Shown here piece after piece: positions 27,422-36,650 of a stretch of DNA of 64,000 bases. The DNA comes from JAFNAG01 sp963739235. Lineage in GTDB: Bacteria > Acidobacteriota > UBA6911. The notes under the pieces were generated by a model. The model did not search any database, had not been told where the DNA came from, and saw only the letters and a list, made by a program, of their open reading frames with translations. Every line of letters begins with the position of its first letter. The first letter of the stretch is position 1. A program made the translations under genes and the position numbers. Location: the NCBI GenBank assembly GCA_963739235.1, contig CAVTZY010000017.1, positions 62,001-126,000 of the forward strand, read 5' to 3'.

Positions 27422-27506
27422 GGGGGTCAGGCCTGGAGGATTTACTTTTCAGTCTGGAAGCTGCCCCATCCGTGAACCCAAAAGTAAATTATCCAGGCCT
27501 GACCCC
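27422..27506. repeat. 85-bp palindromic repeat, copy A
   Basis: Left arm GGGGTCAGGCCTGGA, then ATTTACTTTT; right arm is its inverted copy (AAAAGTAAAT, TCCAGGCCTGACCCC) with a two-base mismatch between blocks. The middle contains CAGTCTGGAAGCTG. Copies B and C lie at 34870 and 35815. It sits between the convergent ends of the STAS and WD40 genes. REP-like or MITE-like; it could also end transcription in both directions. Confidence 0.85.
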
Positions 27507-27598
27507 AATTCCCTCTCCTATTTCGCATGTACTCGCCGCATGTTGTGTGGGACGGCATTCTGCGTCGGGCGCTCTACAGGACAATGCGCAATGGCCCC

Positions 27599-29776
27599 TC
27601 ATCGCAATGTCCTGTTCCTCCAGGTCGCGACTTCCCAGAGCAGGAGAGTGTTGTTCATTCCACCGCAGACCATAACTGTCCCGTCAGGAGAGTAAGCTAC
27701 GACGGTCATGGTATCAAGGTAGCGGGCGGCATTGTTGCGAAGAGGGAGGGCCGGTCCGGTAGTCACTTTCTCCGCCAATACCCGGATTATCTTCCCCGAG
27801 GAGGAATTCCAGAGGCAAATCGTCTCATCCCCAACGCCGGTCAGGCTCGAACCATCCGGCGAGAACGCCAGGCTTCGTATCGAGCCTAGATGCCCGCGCA
27901 ATCTATTCGGGCTCAGGCTGCCACCCAGCTTCCACATCATGACGGAGGAGTCGGCCGAGGATGCGCTGGCCAGTGTGTCGTTTTTTGCTCCAAAGACGAC
28001 CACGCTTACTTTCTGCTTGTGTCCCGGAAGCGCATGAACCAATACGCCGGACCTTACCTCCCAGACGCGTATGATGTGGTCATCTCCGCCGCTGGCCAGC
28101 AAGGAAGAGTCCCGGGAAAACGCCAGTGTCGCGACGGTTCCCAGGTGCCCCGTCAATGGGGCCTGTGCCTGCCAGTTTTTTGCGCTCCAGACCCGGATCG
28201 TGCCGTCGGCGCCCGCCCCGGCGAGCCACGCCCCGTCCGGAGAAAAGGCCAATGCACGGGCAGGATCAGAGAATGCCGGCAATGACCGTGCAGTTGTTCC
28301 CGTGATCGCATCTACGATTGAGATGTCGGCTTCGGTACTCCGTGAGATGGCAATCGTCCTGGCATCCGGGGAGATGGCCATCCCTGCCGTTTCAGCGCCA
28401 AGCCACGGCCCGTCGAACCGTTTCCCCGGAGGGATGTCCCAAGAATATACGGTGCCATCACTGCTGCCGGCCAGGATTCGACCCTTGGCATCAAAGGATA
28501 ATGTCAGGATACGGTGCGCCGAAACCGCATGCCGCATGTCCCGCAGATCCGACGAGATTCGAGAGGGTGTGAGGGTGTCCGCAGCGGACGGATAGGACAC
28601 GGGAACCACTCCGTTCAGCTGAAGGGAGGTCGAGTCGTAGAAAAACAGATTGCCCGCTCCGCCCAGGAAAACACACATGTCCCGCTTGGGAACACGCACG
28701 GATTTGATGGCAGGATCCCGGCGCTTTCCCGTGCTGAACGCTTGCTCCACTTTCTTCTGAAGCTCTCCTGTGCCGACATCCCAAATGCATATGCGACTGA
28801 CTCGGGCCGCGGGACGAATATCGGAGCGGATAATATCGGACCCGCTTCCTAAAATGGTTCGGCCGTCCTCCGAAAAAACGAGGGAATCGACAGCGATCTC
28901 CCCCGTCCTGATCTTGCGAGTGACCTTTCGAGCGGCCATGCTGAACAATCCAATCTGGGTAGGTCGCGTGCTGCGCCAATCCCAATCTTCCGTCGCGAAG
29001 GCGAGGCTATTCCCATCACGTGAAAACGCGAGGGGAATAGCCAAACTCCGCGACGTTCCGCGCGCTACGCTGCCCTTCACCAAGCAGGTTGCGGTATCAA
29101 GGAGCCGGATTTCGAATCTGGGGAGGGTTCCCGGCGCTGTCGTCGCCCATGCCAGCATGTCGCCGGAGGGGGCAAAAACCGCTGTGCAGTAGCCAATTCG
29201 TTGCTTCGGGGAGAGCGGGGTCATCCGGTCCCTGGAAACATCCCAAAGCAGGATTTCATCATCAACATGCGTGACCACCGCCAGAAGCGATCCGTCGGAT
29301 GCGAATGACAAATCCTTGATCATCGTCGCCTTAGCATCCACCAGCTCCTTCTCGATGCGGCCCGTGCGGGTATCAAGAATCTGAATCTTCACGAAATAAT
29401 CCAGGGGCTGGCCCAGCGGGGAGCGATCGCGGAAATCGCTGATGGCGGCGGCGAGCCGGCTGCCGTCAGGGGAGAACGCGAGCGCTGCAATGGATCCACT
29501 TTGCACGGCGGCATTCCACCTCGCCTTCCAGTTCGCCACGTCGACTAGGCCCAAAACAAGCGAGGTTTGAACATGACCGTGGTCGTCGTAGTTTTTCTCA
29601 GTTGGTGGCCATTTTCCCCACGCTGATTGTTGCCCATTGACACGACAATGCACATTCAAGGCAGACTTCCGCCTCCTGTTTTCTACCTTTTCGCTTTCCT
29701 TATCTGCCTTCGATGCGCCCCTTTCTCCCTTTTTCTCATTTGCGCCGGCGAACCGGGATATTGCCGACGCTCTGGG
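27599..29776 (-). pseudogene. WD40-repeat protein, C-terminal part of an interrupted gene
   Basis: About 11 WD40 blades are readable, for example ALAFSPDGSRLAAA, LAFSPDGAWLAGAGADGTIRVWS, LAFSRDSSLLASGGDDHIIRVWE and LAFSPDGSSLTGVGDETICLWN. The frame is open back to the transposase stop at 29777. A TTG at 29659 behind AGGAGGCGG could restart translation (686 codons). No signal peptide remains. The missing start appears at 31384-31590 beyond the IS1380 element: a signal peptide followed by the beginning of a WD40 blade. The original protein was probably an exported beta-propeller of unknown partner. Confidence 0.75.
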
Positions 29777-31282
29777 TCATGAAAACTTGAGCTCCCGTAT
29801 GTGGTCGAACGTGGAGAAGAATGTTTCCAGATGCTTGCTGTAACTGAGAATACGAAATATCAGCCGTCGGCCGGTCTGCACGATTTGACATGGTATCTGG
29901 ATGAAGCTCATCAGGAACCTCTTGAATTCCATTCGCAAGATGTCCCGGCGTGCCACGGGCGCCAGGGTCACCAAGCCATACCAGGCTTTCAGATTCCATG
30001 CCAGCGCCGCGATGACCATGTAAGCCCAGTTGGACTCCAAACCGTCCGATGGCATTCGCAACGCATTGATCCCGCTTTTCAGTTGACCAATGACGTTTTC
30101 CTGGTTGCAGCGGTCGTTGGCGAAAAAGACGACTTCCTGCATGCTCATGGCGCGATCGTTGGTGATATAGAAAAAGCACCTGACATCATCGAACAACCGG
30201 CGTTCTCCTTTTTGAATGGTCAGGTTTTTCCGCACGACAACCATCCGATAGGTCTTCTTGCACTGCCCCGGACGATAGTCGAACTCGGCAACTTGCTCAC
30301 TCTCCAGGCGGATGTTCTCGAACTCCCTCTGCTTGACCACCTGTTCTTTTACGTTATCGGGGCGTTGCCGCTCTTCGGTCTTGATCTCATAGCGCGGAGG
30401 CCGTTGGAGCACCTTCCAATGGCTCGCCGGCAGGGCATCCGCCATATCGACGAGGTTCTTTTTGGCGTCGTAGCCAAAAACAAAACTAACCTTCTCGTCC
30501 CATCGATCAAAGTTGCTGGTCAAGGAGAAATCCGTGTCGCCCCGCAGCCAGACCTTCTGGAATACCGGAATCGTGAGATCAATCGCACGGTCCATCCATA
30601 CAGCTGCTCCGTCAGAAGACGGCCGGTTGCCGGGTCGATTGACCAGGTAGAGCGTCTCGCTCGTATTGGCCAGAGTCACAAGCAACGGAGCGTAGCCCCA
30701 AATCCCGTTATAGGCGATGTCCATTCCTTCTTTGCACTGGCCCGTAGTTTCGGCAACGGTTCCGTCCACGTCGATGATGCCTTCCTTCCGGAAGGAGGCG
30801 TCCTGCAAACTCCAGACCTTGCGCCTGGTTTCGTTAAACGTTTCCTGGAGTCCGAATATCCAATCCTCGTCGAATCGCCGCAGGAAATCTCCCGCCGTCG
30901 TGGGATCCGGAATCCTGTCAGCTCCGAGGGCGTTCATATAAGCCTCATCATTGCGCAGGCGCTCGATATCTTCCAGGCACGTTCCGCCAGTGAGCACGTT
31001 GTAGGCGATGTTCAACACGTGATCCGATTCCCAATACGGCACGTGGATCTTGAGCAGAGCCACATTCTGGTTAATCGCCTGATCCAATCCCAGCTTGCAT
31101 ACCAGCTTGTGCATAGCCCCGACGCCTCCGCAGCCAACGGCACGTGTTCTCTCGGAAATCTCGTAATGGATGTTCGAGTCTTTGAACATGGGATCGGGCT
31201 GGTCCGGATACTGCTTCCGTTCCAATCGGGTTTCAAGATTTTGCTTGTCTCTGAGGTAGATTTTGTGGTTTCTTTTGTTCAC
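29777..31282 (-). CDS. IS1380-family transposase
   Basis: 501 residues, full length for the family. Catalytic acidic residues are visible in IIDVDGTVAETTGQ, WLRGDTDFSLTSNF and the late NDRCNQENVIGQLKSGINALRMP (the YREK-like helix of IS4-type DDE enzymes). GTG start at 31282 with AAAGGAGC upstream. The reading frame is intact, so the element may be mobile, unlike the IS3 and IS66 elements of this window. Confidence 0.93.
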   Translation of the reverse strand: MNKRNHKIYLRDKQNLETRLERKQYPDQPDPMFKDSNIHYEISERTRAVGCGGVGAMHKLVCKLGLDQAINQNVALLKIHVPYWESDHVLNIAYNVLTGGTCLEDIERLRNDEAYMNALGADRIPDPTTAGDFLRRFDEDWIFGLQETFNETRRKVWSLQDASFRKEGIIDVDGTVAETTGQCKEGMDIAYNGIWGYAPLLVTLANTSETLYLVNRPGNRPSSDGAAVWMDRAIDLTIPVFQKVWLRGDTDFSLTSNFDRWDEKVSFVFGYDAKKNLVDMADALPASHWKVLQRPPRYEIKTEERQRPDNVKEQVVKQREFENIRLESEQVAEFDYRPGQCKKTYRMVVVRKNLTIQKGERRLFDDVRCFFYITNDRAMSMQEVVFFANDRCNQENVIGQLKSGINALRMPSDGLESNWAYMVIAALAWNLKAWYGLVTLAPVARRDILRMEFKRFLMSFIQIPCQIVQTGRRLIFRILSYSKHLETFFSTFDHIRELKFS

Positions 31283-31358
31283 CTGGAATGTGCTCCTTTT
31301 GGTTGTAGTGGTTATTTGCTAATTCCTATTATAACCAATAACGACGCACATTCCAGGT
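31281..31358 (-). promoter_or_regulatory. 13-bp inverted repeat enclosing the transposase promoter and ribosome site
   Basis: ACCTGGAATGTGC at 31281-31293 and its exact inverted copy at 31346-31358 flank a 52-base loop. The loop holds a perfect TATAAT on the minus strand (31328-31333) and the AAAGGAGC ribosome site. The start codon lies in the proximal arm. Transcripts from outside would fold this stem and hide the start, whereas transcripts from the internal promoter lack the distal arm; such designs limit transposase made by read-through. Confidence 0.55.
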
Positions 31359-31383
31359 TGTTTCATCTTTTTTCGCTAAAAAA

Positions 31384-31590
31384 TCATGCTGGTTTAGGGA
31401 CTAGGATGAGATTGTTTCGCTGTGAAAACGCCCCGAGCGTCCCATCCTGGGAAAAAGCGGCGGCTGCATAGGGCCGGGGCACGATGATGGATTGGGATTG
31501 GACCAGTGCAGTGCCGGCCAGAACCATCCATCCGCCGTAGAGCAGGATTCGGGGATCAGGAAAGCGCAGTTGCCCGCCGCGATACATCAT
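31384..31590 (-). pseudogene. WD40 protein, N-terminal part separated by IS1380
   Basis: ATG at 31590 behind GGAGGAAGG. The peptide has a membrane-export segment (ILLYGGWMVLAGTALVQS), then PRPYAAAAFSQDGTLGAFSQRNNLILV, the opening strand pattern of a WD40 blade. It terminates a few codons into the insertion sequence. The C-terminal propeller continues at 29776 and below. Confidence 0.65.
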
Positions 31591-31733
31591 GCCTTCCTCC
31601 AAGCCAATACCTCACTTTACCGCGAGCGGAAGGGGAAATATCCAGAATTTTCCATATTAAAACCCAGCTGAAAAGACGATGTGGCGGCCTGTTATGCTGT
31701 GACAGACCCTAAGAGCAGCTATTTTCGTATTTC

Positions 31734-32978
31734 ATGGTGTCAGGAGTTCCAACTTTCCTGCCTGCAATCAGGGGCGTCTTCGCATACAATGTCACGGTGC
31801 CTAATGATCCGGTGTTCCCTGGTGACAAACCAGCAGAGATTGTGTTCAAGCTCGACTTGGTTTGCGCGTGTGTCGTGGGTTTTGCTTTTTCTGCAAACTA
31901 CACCAATCACACGCCGCTGGTTCCTGCGCTTACGCAAGCTTTCGGTTTCAGCCTGGCACGGGCCGGTTTTCTCACAACCGGCATTTTCCTGACGCATGCC
32001 GCGATGCAGATCCCGGGAGGCCAGTTGGCCGATCGGCTGAGTTCAAGGCGGGTCGTGACCATCGCCCTGGCCCAAGTATGTTTTGGGAATTTCGCCATTG
32101 CCTTCGCCTCGGGCTACTGGCAGTTGCTGCTCTGCAAGATCTTTGTCGGGCTGGGAACAGGAACCTGTTTCGTCGCCGGTGCGCGTTACATTTCGGCGGC
32201 GTACCCGGGCAACCAGTCGCACCTTGCGCAGGGCTACTACGGCGGCTCGATCCTGCTGGGATCGGGCTTCGTCATCTTTGCCGTCCCTCGTTTCGCAGCG
32301 GCTTTCGGATGGCAAGGCGGCTTTCTCGTCACAGCAGCAGTAGCTACGGCGGCGTGGATTCTGTGGGTGGTCGCAGCTCCGGCATCCGGCGGGCCGCACC
32401 ATCCGCCGGGCAGCTTTCGCGGCATGATAGCTAATCCTCAGCTTTGGCTGCTGGGATTGGTGCAGATGGCATCTTTCGGACTTGTGCTCGTCGTCAGCGC
32501 CTGGATCACGACATTCCTGCGCCGGGGGCTGCAACTCGATCCTGTGCGCGCCGGAATGCTGGGCTCGGTTGCGCTGATGCTGGGCATAGTCATGCGTCCG
32601 CTGGGCGGAGTGTTTGTGCGCCGTGTGGGTGTGCGTTTCCTCCTGCGTCTAAGCCTCGTCCTCAGCGCTGCGGGCTGTTTTCTGCTGGCGCTTGTGGGCA
32701 ACTCGGTAGTCTCGACTACGCTTGCCGTGGTATTGATCGGTATGGGCTGCGGATTTCCTTATGCCGCGCTGTTCACGCGCGCCGCAGCGCTCTACCCGGG
32801 GCGGGCAGGTGCGGCCATGGGCCTTGTGAACATGCTCGGCATCATCATGATTCTCGCCGCTCCGCCGATGATCGGCCGGCTTGTTGATTGGAGCGGGAGC
32901 TTTCAATCCAGCTTCCATGCATTGGGTTTCTTCTCTGTGCTCGTTCTGATGAGCACTCTTGGAATTCACGACTCATGA
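31734..32978 (+). CDS. MFS transporter (NarK/CynX-like)
   Basis: 414 residues with about 12 hydrophobic segments and the MFS loop motif in GGQLADRLSSRRVV. It is probably a cytoplasmic-membrane carrier for a small organic acid or anion. The first 35 residues are unusual, and a downstream start (near 31840) is possible because no good ribosome site precedes 31734. Its stop overlaps the acyl-CoA synthetase ATG (ATGA), so carrier and activating enzyme are co-translated. The pairing suggests uptake followed by CoA activation of the same carboxylate. Confidence 0.82.
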   Translation: MVSGVPTFLPAIRGVFAYNVTVPNDPVFPGDKPAEIVFKLDLVCACVVGFAFSANYTNHTPLVPALTQAFGFSLARAGFLTTGIFLTHAAMQIPGGQLADRLSSRRVVTIALAQVCFGNFAIAFASGYWQLLLCKIFVGLGTGTCFVAGARYISAAYPGNQSHLAQGYYGGSILLGSGFVIFAVPRFAAAFGWQGGFLVTAAVATAAWILWVVAAPASGGPHHPPGSFRGMIANPQLWLLGLVQMASFGLVLVVSAWITTFLRRGLQLDPVRAGMLGSVALMLGIVMRPLGGVFVRRVGVRFLLRLSLVLSAAGCFLLALVGNSVVSTTLAVVLIGMGCGFPYAALFTRAAALYPGRAGAAMGLVNMLGIIMILAAPPMIGRLVDWSGSFQSSFHALGFFSVLVLMSTLGIHDS

Positions 32979-34417
32979 ACCTGACCGACCTTTTCGACAT
33001 TTCTTTTCAGTGCCGGCGCGACGAAGTGGCCCTCGAGTTTCGCGGGCAGCAATTCACGTTCGGCGAAATAGATGCCAGAAGCAACCGCATGGCGCAGCTC
33101 CTCGCCAAGCGGGGGCTTCATGCCGGCGATCGCCTTGGCGTGTACCTCGCCAATTGCGTCGAGATGATTGATCTGTTCCTGGCTTGCGTTAAACAGGGAG
33201 TGATCTTCGTCCCGATCAACATCCTCTACAAGGAGCGCGAGATTGCCTATATTCTCAACGATGCCGCGCCCAGGGCTGTGGTGACGGCAGCGGAACAGAT
33301 TCCCGCCGGGGTGCAGGTTTGGCGCCCGGAAGAATTGGCTGTGGAAGCGTCCCCGCTGAGCAGCGAACGGCCCGCACTCACGCTCGACGGTGATACCGCG
33401 GCTGCGCTCATCTATACATCAGGCACCACCGGCGCATCCAAGGGCGCGATCCTCAGCCACAACAACTTCGCCGCCAATGCGCTCAACCTGCTCACATGCT
33501 GGCAGATTTCGGCGGCTGAACGTCTGTTGCTCCCGTTGCCGCTATTCCATGTTCATGGGCTCGGCAACGGGCTGCATGTCTGGCTGATCAGTGGGTGCCG
33601 GATGCGGCTCCTGGAACGTTTCGATCACCATTCTGCCGTCGCCGAATTTCTCGACTTCAGGCCCACGCTGTTTTTCGGCGTGCCGACGATCTACGTGCGC
33701 CTGCTCGACACGCCGCCCGACCAGGCACGTGAGATCGGCAGCTTCATGCGGCTGTTCATATCCGGTTCCGCCCCGCTGCCGGCACAGGTGCTCGAAGATG
33801 TCCACAAGCTCTTTGGACATGTAATCCTGGAGCGCTACGGCATGACCGAAACCCTCATGAACATCAGCAATCCCTATGCAGGCGAACGCCGCGCCGGAAC
33901 CGTGGGTTTGCCTTTGCCGGGTGTCTCGGTCCGGCTGCTGGATTGGGAAGGCAATCCGGTGCCGGACGGGGAGACCGGCGAGATTTACCTGCGCGGCCCC
34001 AATGTGATCTCCGGGTACTGGAAACGGGAAGAGGCGACCCGGGCTGCATTCGTCGACGGCTACTTCCGTACCGGGGACCTGGCAGTCCGTTCACGGGACG
34101 GTTATTACACGTTGCAGGGACGTCGGAGCGACCTGATCATTTCAGGAGGTTTCAACATTTATCCGCGCGAGATCGAGGAGTTTCTCGAGGAACAGGAATC
34201 GGTTGCCGAGGCGGCGGTTGTCGGTGTCCCCGATGCACTGCGCGGGGAAGTGCCCGTTGCCTACATCGTACCCCGAGGCACGCCGGATACCGAGGCCCTG
34301 GAAGCTGCGTGCCGCGCATCCATGGCTTCGTTCAAAGTCCCCAGATCCTTCATCATCATTGACCAGCTGCCGCGTACCGCCCTCGGAAAAATTCAGAAGC
34401 ATCTTTTGCATTTCTGA
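32975..34417 (+). CDS. acyl-CoA synthetase, malonyl-CoA synthetase (MatB)-like
   Basis: 480-residue ANL-superfamily adenylating enzyme. AMP-binding P-loop YTSGTTGASKGA; PLFHVHGLGNGLHVWL as in malonyl-CoA synthetases; ERYGMTETLMN; YFRTGDLA; and GGFNIYPREIEEFLE with the C-terminal lysine in RTALGKIQKH. The reaction is carboxylate + ATP + CoA to acyl-CoA + AMP + PPi. Short length and HVHGLGNG favour malonate or methylmalonate over long-chain acids, but this is not certain. Coupled to the upstream MFS transporter by ATGA. Confidence 0.85.
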   Translation: MNLTDLFDISFQCRRDEVALEFRGQQFTFGEIDARSNRMAQLLAKRGLHAGDRLGVYLANCVEMIDLFLACVKQGVIFVPINILYKEREIAYILNDAAPRAVVTAAEQIPAGVQVWRPEELAVEASPLSSERPALTLDGDTAAALIYTSGTTGASKGAILSHNNFAANALNLLTCWQISAAERLLLPLPLFHVHGLGNGLHVWLISGCRMRLLERFDHHSAVAEFLDFRPTLFFGVPTIYVRLLDTPPDQAREIGSFMRLFISGSAPLPAQVLEDVHKLFGHVILERYGMTETLMNISNPYAGERRAGTVGLPLPGVSVRLLDWEGNPVPDGETGEIYLRGPNVISGYWKREEATRAAFVDGYFRTGDLAVRSRDGYYTLQGRRSDLIISGGFNIYPREIEEFLEEQESVAEAAVVGVPDALRGEVPVAYIVPRGTPDTEALEAACRASMASFKVPRSFIIIDQLPRTALGKIQKHLLHF

Positions 34418-34869
34418 AGTCATGAAAGCCAGGACGCGCCGTACGCCGAAAGATACCAGGGCGAGTTGCTGAATCACGGTGCAGCCGGTGGTCATCAGGC
34501 ATCATTAATCGGGACATGCCGGAATTCAAAAAGCGAACCATGAAGATCTCAAAAGGAACTGAGAATTCCTTGTTTATCGAATCCCCTGCATCTCGACCCT
34601 GTTGATGCCGATCACAAATGCCCCACCCCCCGGATGAAGGGCCTGCAGGTTCCGCACAATATCACCAGACGGGAGGTTCTTTATTCAGGCCAGATTTTCG
34701 GTCAGGCCTGGGATATTTCCTTTTGCTCCCTCCCTTTGGATGGATAATTGATCGTCACGACATTCAGTCCATTATGCAAACACGTTCTTTACCGGAATCT
34801 TTTGACTCTCTGAATCCGGCCCTCGATCTGAGCCGTGGTGCAGTCGGCGGCGGTGAGTTAGGGGAGTGC
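34418..34869. other. gene-free region with a half copy of the palindromic repeat
   Basis: No gene is seen between the acyl-CoA synthetase and repeat copy B. At about 34700-34725 the sequence GGTCAGGCCTGGGATATTTCC resembles one arm of the 85-bp palindrome without its partner, probably a degraded copy. Confidence 0.4.
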
Positions 34870-34954
34870 GGCTCAGGCCGGGAAAACTTAGTTTTCAGTC
34901 TGGAAGATGACCCCATTAGCAAACCCAAAAGTAAATTATCCAGGCCTGACCCCC
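34870..34954. repeat. 85-bp palindromic repeat, copy B
   Basis: Right arm CCCAAAAGTAAATTATCC plus CAGGCCTGACCCC is identical to copy A. The left arm is diverged (GGCTCAGGCCGGGAAAACTT). The core CAGTCTGGAAG is shared. It lies in the 3' region between the convergent acyl-CoA synthetase and SRPBCC genes. The 180 bp after it (34955-35136) hold no gene; a short minus-strand stretch reads DGSLAVVYISES and may be a gene remnant. Confidence 0.85.
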
Positions 34955-35136
34955 AATTCCTCTCTCTTTGATGGGGTACACTTCCCAGGCCAACTGCCGG
35001 CAGGGCGGGGACCAGCTCTCGGAAATGTATACCACTGCGAGGGAGCCATCATTACGCGGTGAAATCGGACGATCTGCTTGAAGCGGACCCGGTGGTTCGC
35101 GTGTGGGACGCTCGATAGTTTCGGAAGCGTCCCGGG

Positions 35137-35670
35137 TCAGCGGGCTTCGGCGGCGGTTTTCATCAGGGCGAGGCCTTTTTCGAAATCGGGGCCGATCATC
35201 TTGTCCATGCCGCCTGTGAAGAGGCAGAAGGCTTTTGACAGGAAGTTGTTCTCGCCGGACATCGTCCAGGTGACTTCGGTAGCGTCAGATTTGGAGGCGA
35301 AGTGGAATTCTTCCTGGGCGGTCGACGGGAAGGGCTTGATAAATTCCAGCTTGATGCCGATGTGGGTGGGCGGCTCGCTGGCGATGATTGTCATTTTGCC
35401 TTCGCCGACAGCGTTATTGCCAGCCCAGGTGAAGATGGCGCCTGTGCCGGAAGGAGGGCCGGGGATTAGTGTCTTCGCGGCCGGGTCGAGCTTGAGCCAG
35501 GGGGACCATTTTGCCCAGTTGTGAAAATCGTTCACCAGGTCAAACACCTTTTCGGCCGGAGCCCCGATCGTAGCGGATCGCGTCACGGAGAAGGACGACG
35601 GCTGGAACTGGATGATCACGGCCAGAACGGCAACGAGAACAACGGCAACAAGGATGATTTTCTTGATCAT
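35137..35670 (-). CDS. membrane-anchored SRPBCC (polyketide cyclase/START-like) protein
   Basis: 177 residues: an N-terminal membrane helix (MIKKIILVAVVLVAVLAVIIQF), then an SRPBCC fold with SATIGAPAEKVFDLVNDFHNWAKWSPW, EGKMTIIASEPPTHIGIKLEF and the long C-terminal helix (MDKMIGPDFEKGLALMKTAAE). Family members bind hydrophobic ligands; none is known here. The ATG at 35670 is chosen to start at the membrane helix. A C-terminal fragment of a close paralogue lies at 61561. Confidence 0.85.
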   Translation of the reverse strand: MIKKIILVAVVLVAVLAVIIQFQPSSFSVTRSATIGAPAEKVFDLVNDFHNWAKWSPWLKLDPAAKTLIPGPPSGTGAIFTWAGNNAVGEGKMTIIASEPPTHIGIKLEFIKPFPSTAQEEFHFASKSDATEVTWTMSGENNFLSKAFCLFTGGMDKMIGPDFEKGLALMKTAAEAR

Positions 35671-35814
35671 GCGGTACCTCCGAGAAATTAAACATACCAT
35701 TGATCCTCTTTTTGTGGAATTTCAGGAACCGGCGCGCATGACACTTCAATAAGGAATCCCAACGGCATTTGCGATGATCCCCGCGGAGTGCAAGGCAGTC
35801 TGGGCTGGGACTGC

Positions 35815-35898
35815 GGGTCATGCCTGGAAAATTTATTTTTCCGTCTGGAAGCTGACCCTATTCGCGAACCCAAAAGTGAATTTTCCAGGCCTGACCCC
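35815..35898. repeat. 85-bp palindromic repeat, copy C
   Basis: Arms GGGTCATGCCTGGAAAATTT and its near-inverse, ending TTTTCCAGGCCTGACCCC; the middle CCGTCTGGAAGCTGACCC and GCGAACCCAAAAGTG match copies A and B. Located just 3' of the TonB-like gene and 5' of the SRPBCC gene. The arms here pair slightly better than in copy B. Confidence 0.85.
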
Positions 35899-36032
35899 GA
35901 TTTCAGATATTTTTCTAGGCAGGAGCCAAAAATCCACGTGTCCGGTATCGCCGTTAACCGTTACCTTAGGACGTCCACGACATTTTCTTGCTCTGCAAGA
36001 AGCCTCGGAGCTATTCGATTTCGGTAGAGAGT

Positions 36033-36500
36033 TCAGCGGGCCTCGGGGAATTTGTAATGCAATTCAACAAGTATCTCCGACGGTGGTAAGTAGGGGTTAC
36101 CTATAACTTTATAGATCGTATACTCCTGATTTTCTTTCTCGCCTGTCAGTGATTTGTGACGGAAGGAAACCGTTAAAATGAATGTGCTTTTTTGCTTCGT
36201 TTGAAATTGGCAGTGCGAAAGAGCGCTTATTATTGCCTGCTTCAGCTCATCACGAAATTGGCCCGGTTCCTCATACTTCTCCCCAAGGTAGGGACTGCTT
36301 GTGGTGCTTTTGGTAATCTCTACATGCTTCGTTTGCCCGCCCTCAATTTCCAGTCTCACTGTGAAATTGCCTTCGATCCCCGCTCGTGCAGGCAGCTCAG
36401 GATAGGTTGGCAATGCCATAAAAGCCGAGGTATCACTGCGGAGCTGCCCCGGCGGCACGACGAACAATTGCATCAGACAGATTAATATTCCGTTGAGCAT
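36033..36500 (-). CDS. exported protein with TonB C-terminal-like domain
   Basis: 155 residues. The ATG at 36500 follows GAGAGGTG (five-base spacing) and gives a signal peptide (MLNGILICLMQLFVVPPGQ). The rest resembles a TonB C-terminal fold used alone in Acidobacteria: ALPTYPELPARAGIEGNFTVRLEIEGGQ, then a helix (FRDELKQAIISAL) and strands. There is no proline-rich spanner, so it is not a classical TonB. Its ribosome site lies in a hairpin that is part of a dispersed repeat (36484-36650). Confidence 0.7.
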   Translation of the reverse strand: MLNGILICLMQLFVVPPGQLRSDTSAFMALPTYPELPARAGIEGNFTVRLEIEGGQTKHVEITKSTTSSPYLGEKYEEPGQFRDELKQAIISALSHCQFQTKQKSTFILTVSFRHKSLTGEKENQEYTIYKVIGNPYLPPSEILVELHYKFPEAR

Positions 36501-36650
36501 TTTGCACCTCTCAGACATCGACCTGGGCCCACAACTGCTGATGATACTTCAGAGAGGTGCTGCGGCATCGAATTAATTGACTCGGTCTCGCACCCAGACC
36601 ACAACCGGAACGGGGATGAGGCTTGTAGTTTCCGGTTACGCCGTTTACCG
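36484..36650. repeat. 165-bp dispersed repeat, copy 1, with start-codon hairpin
   Basis: Nearly identical to 54070-54240 apart from a 5-base indel and scattered changes. It contains the first codons, start codon and ribosome site of the TonB-like gene on the minus strand. GCACCTCTC (36504-36512) and its perfect inverse (36552-36560) can form a 9-bp stem that hides the Shine-Dalgarno. The distal part has GAATTAATTGACTCGGTCTC, which may hold a promoter. Confidence 0.85.

Larger units (their letters stand above)
29765..31400 (-). mobile_element. IS1380-family insertion sequence inserted into a WD40 gene
   Basis: One complete IS1380 transposase with short flanks. Ends are approximate: CATGA-containing sequences occur just outside both sides (GGTCATGAAAACTTGAG near 29776-29792 and, inverted, CATGATTTTTTAGCG near 31376-31390) and resemble each other. 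The two outer flanks encode the N- and C-terminal parts of one WD40 protein. Confidence 0.7.

Noticed and set aside
29801..31471. Plus-strand frame of 556 codons opposite the IS1380 transposase
   Set aside because: Antisense to a full-length, well conserved transposase.
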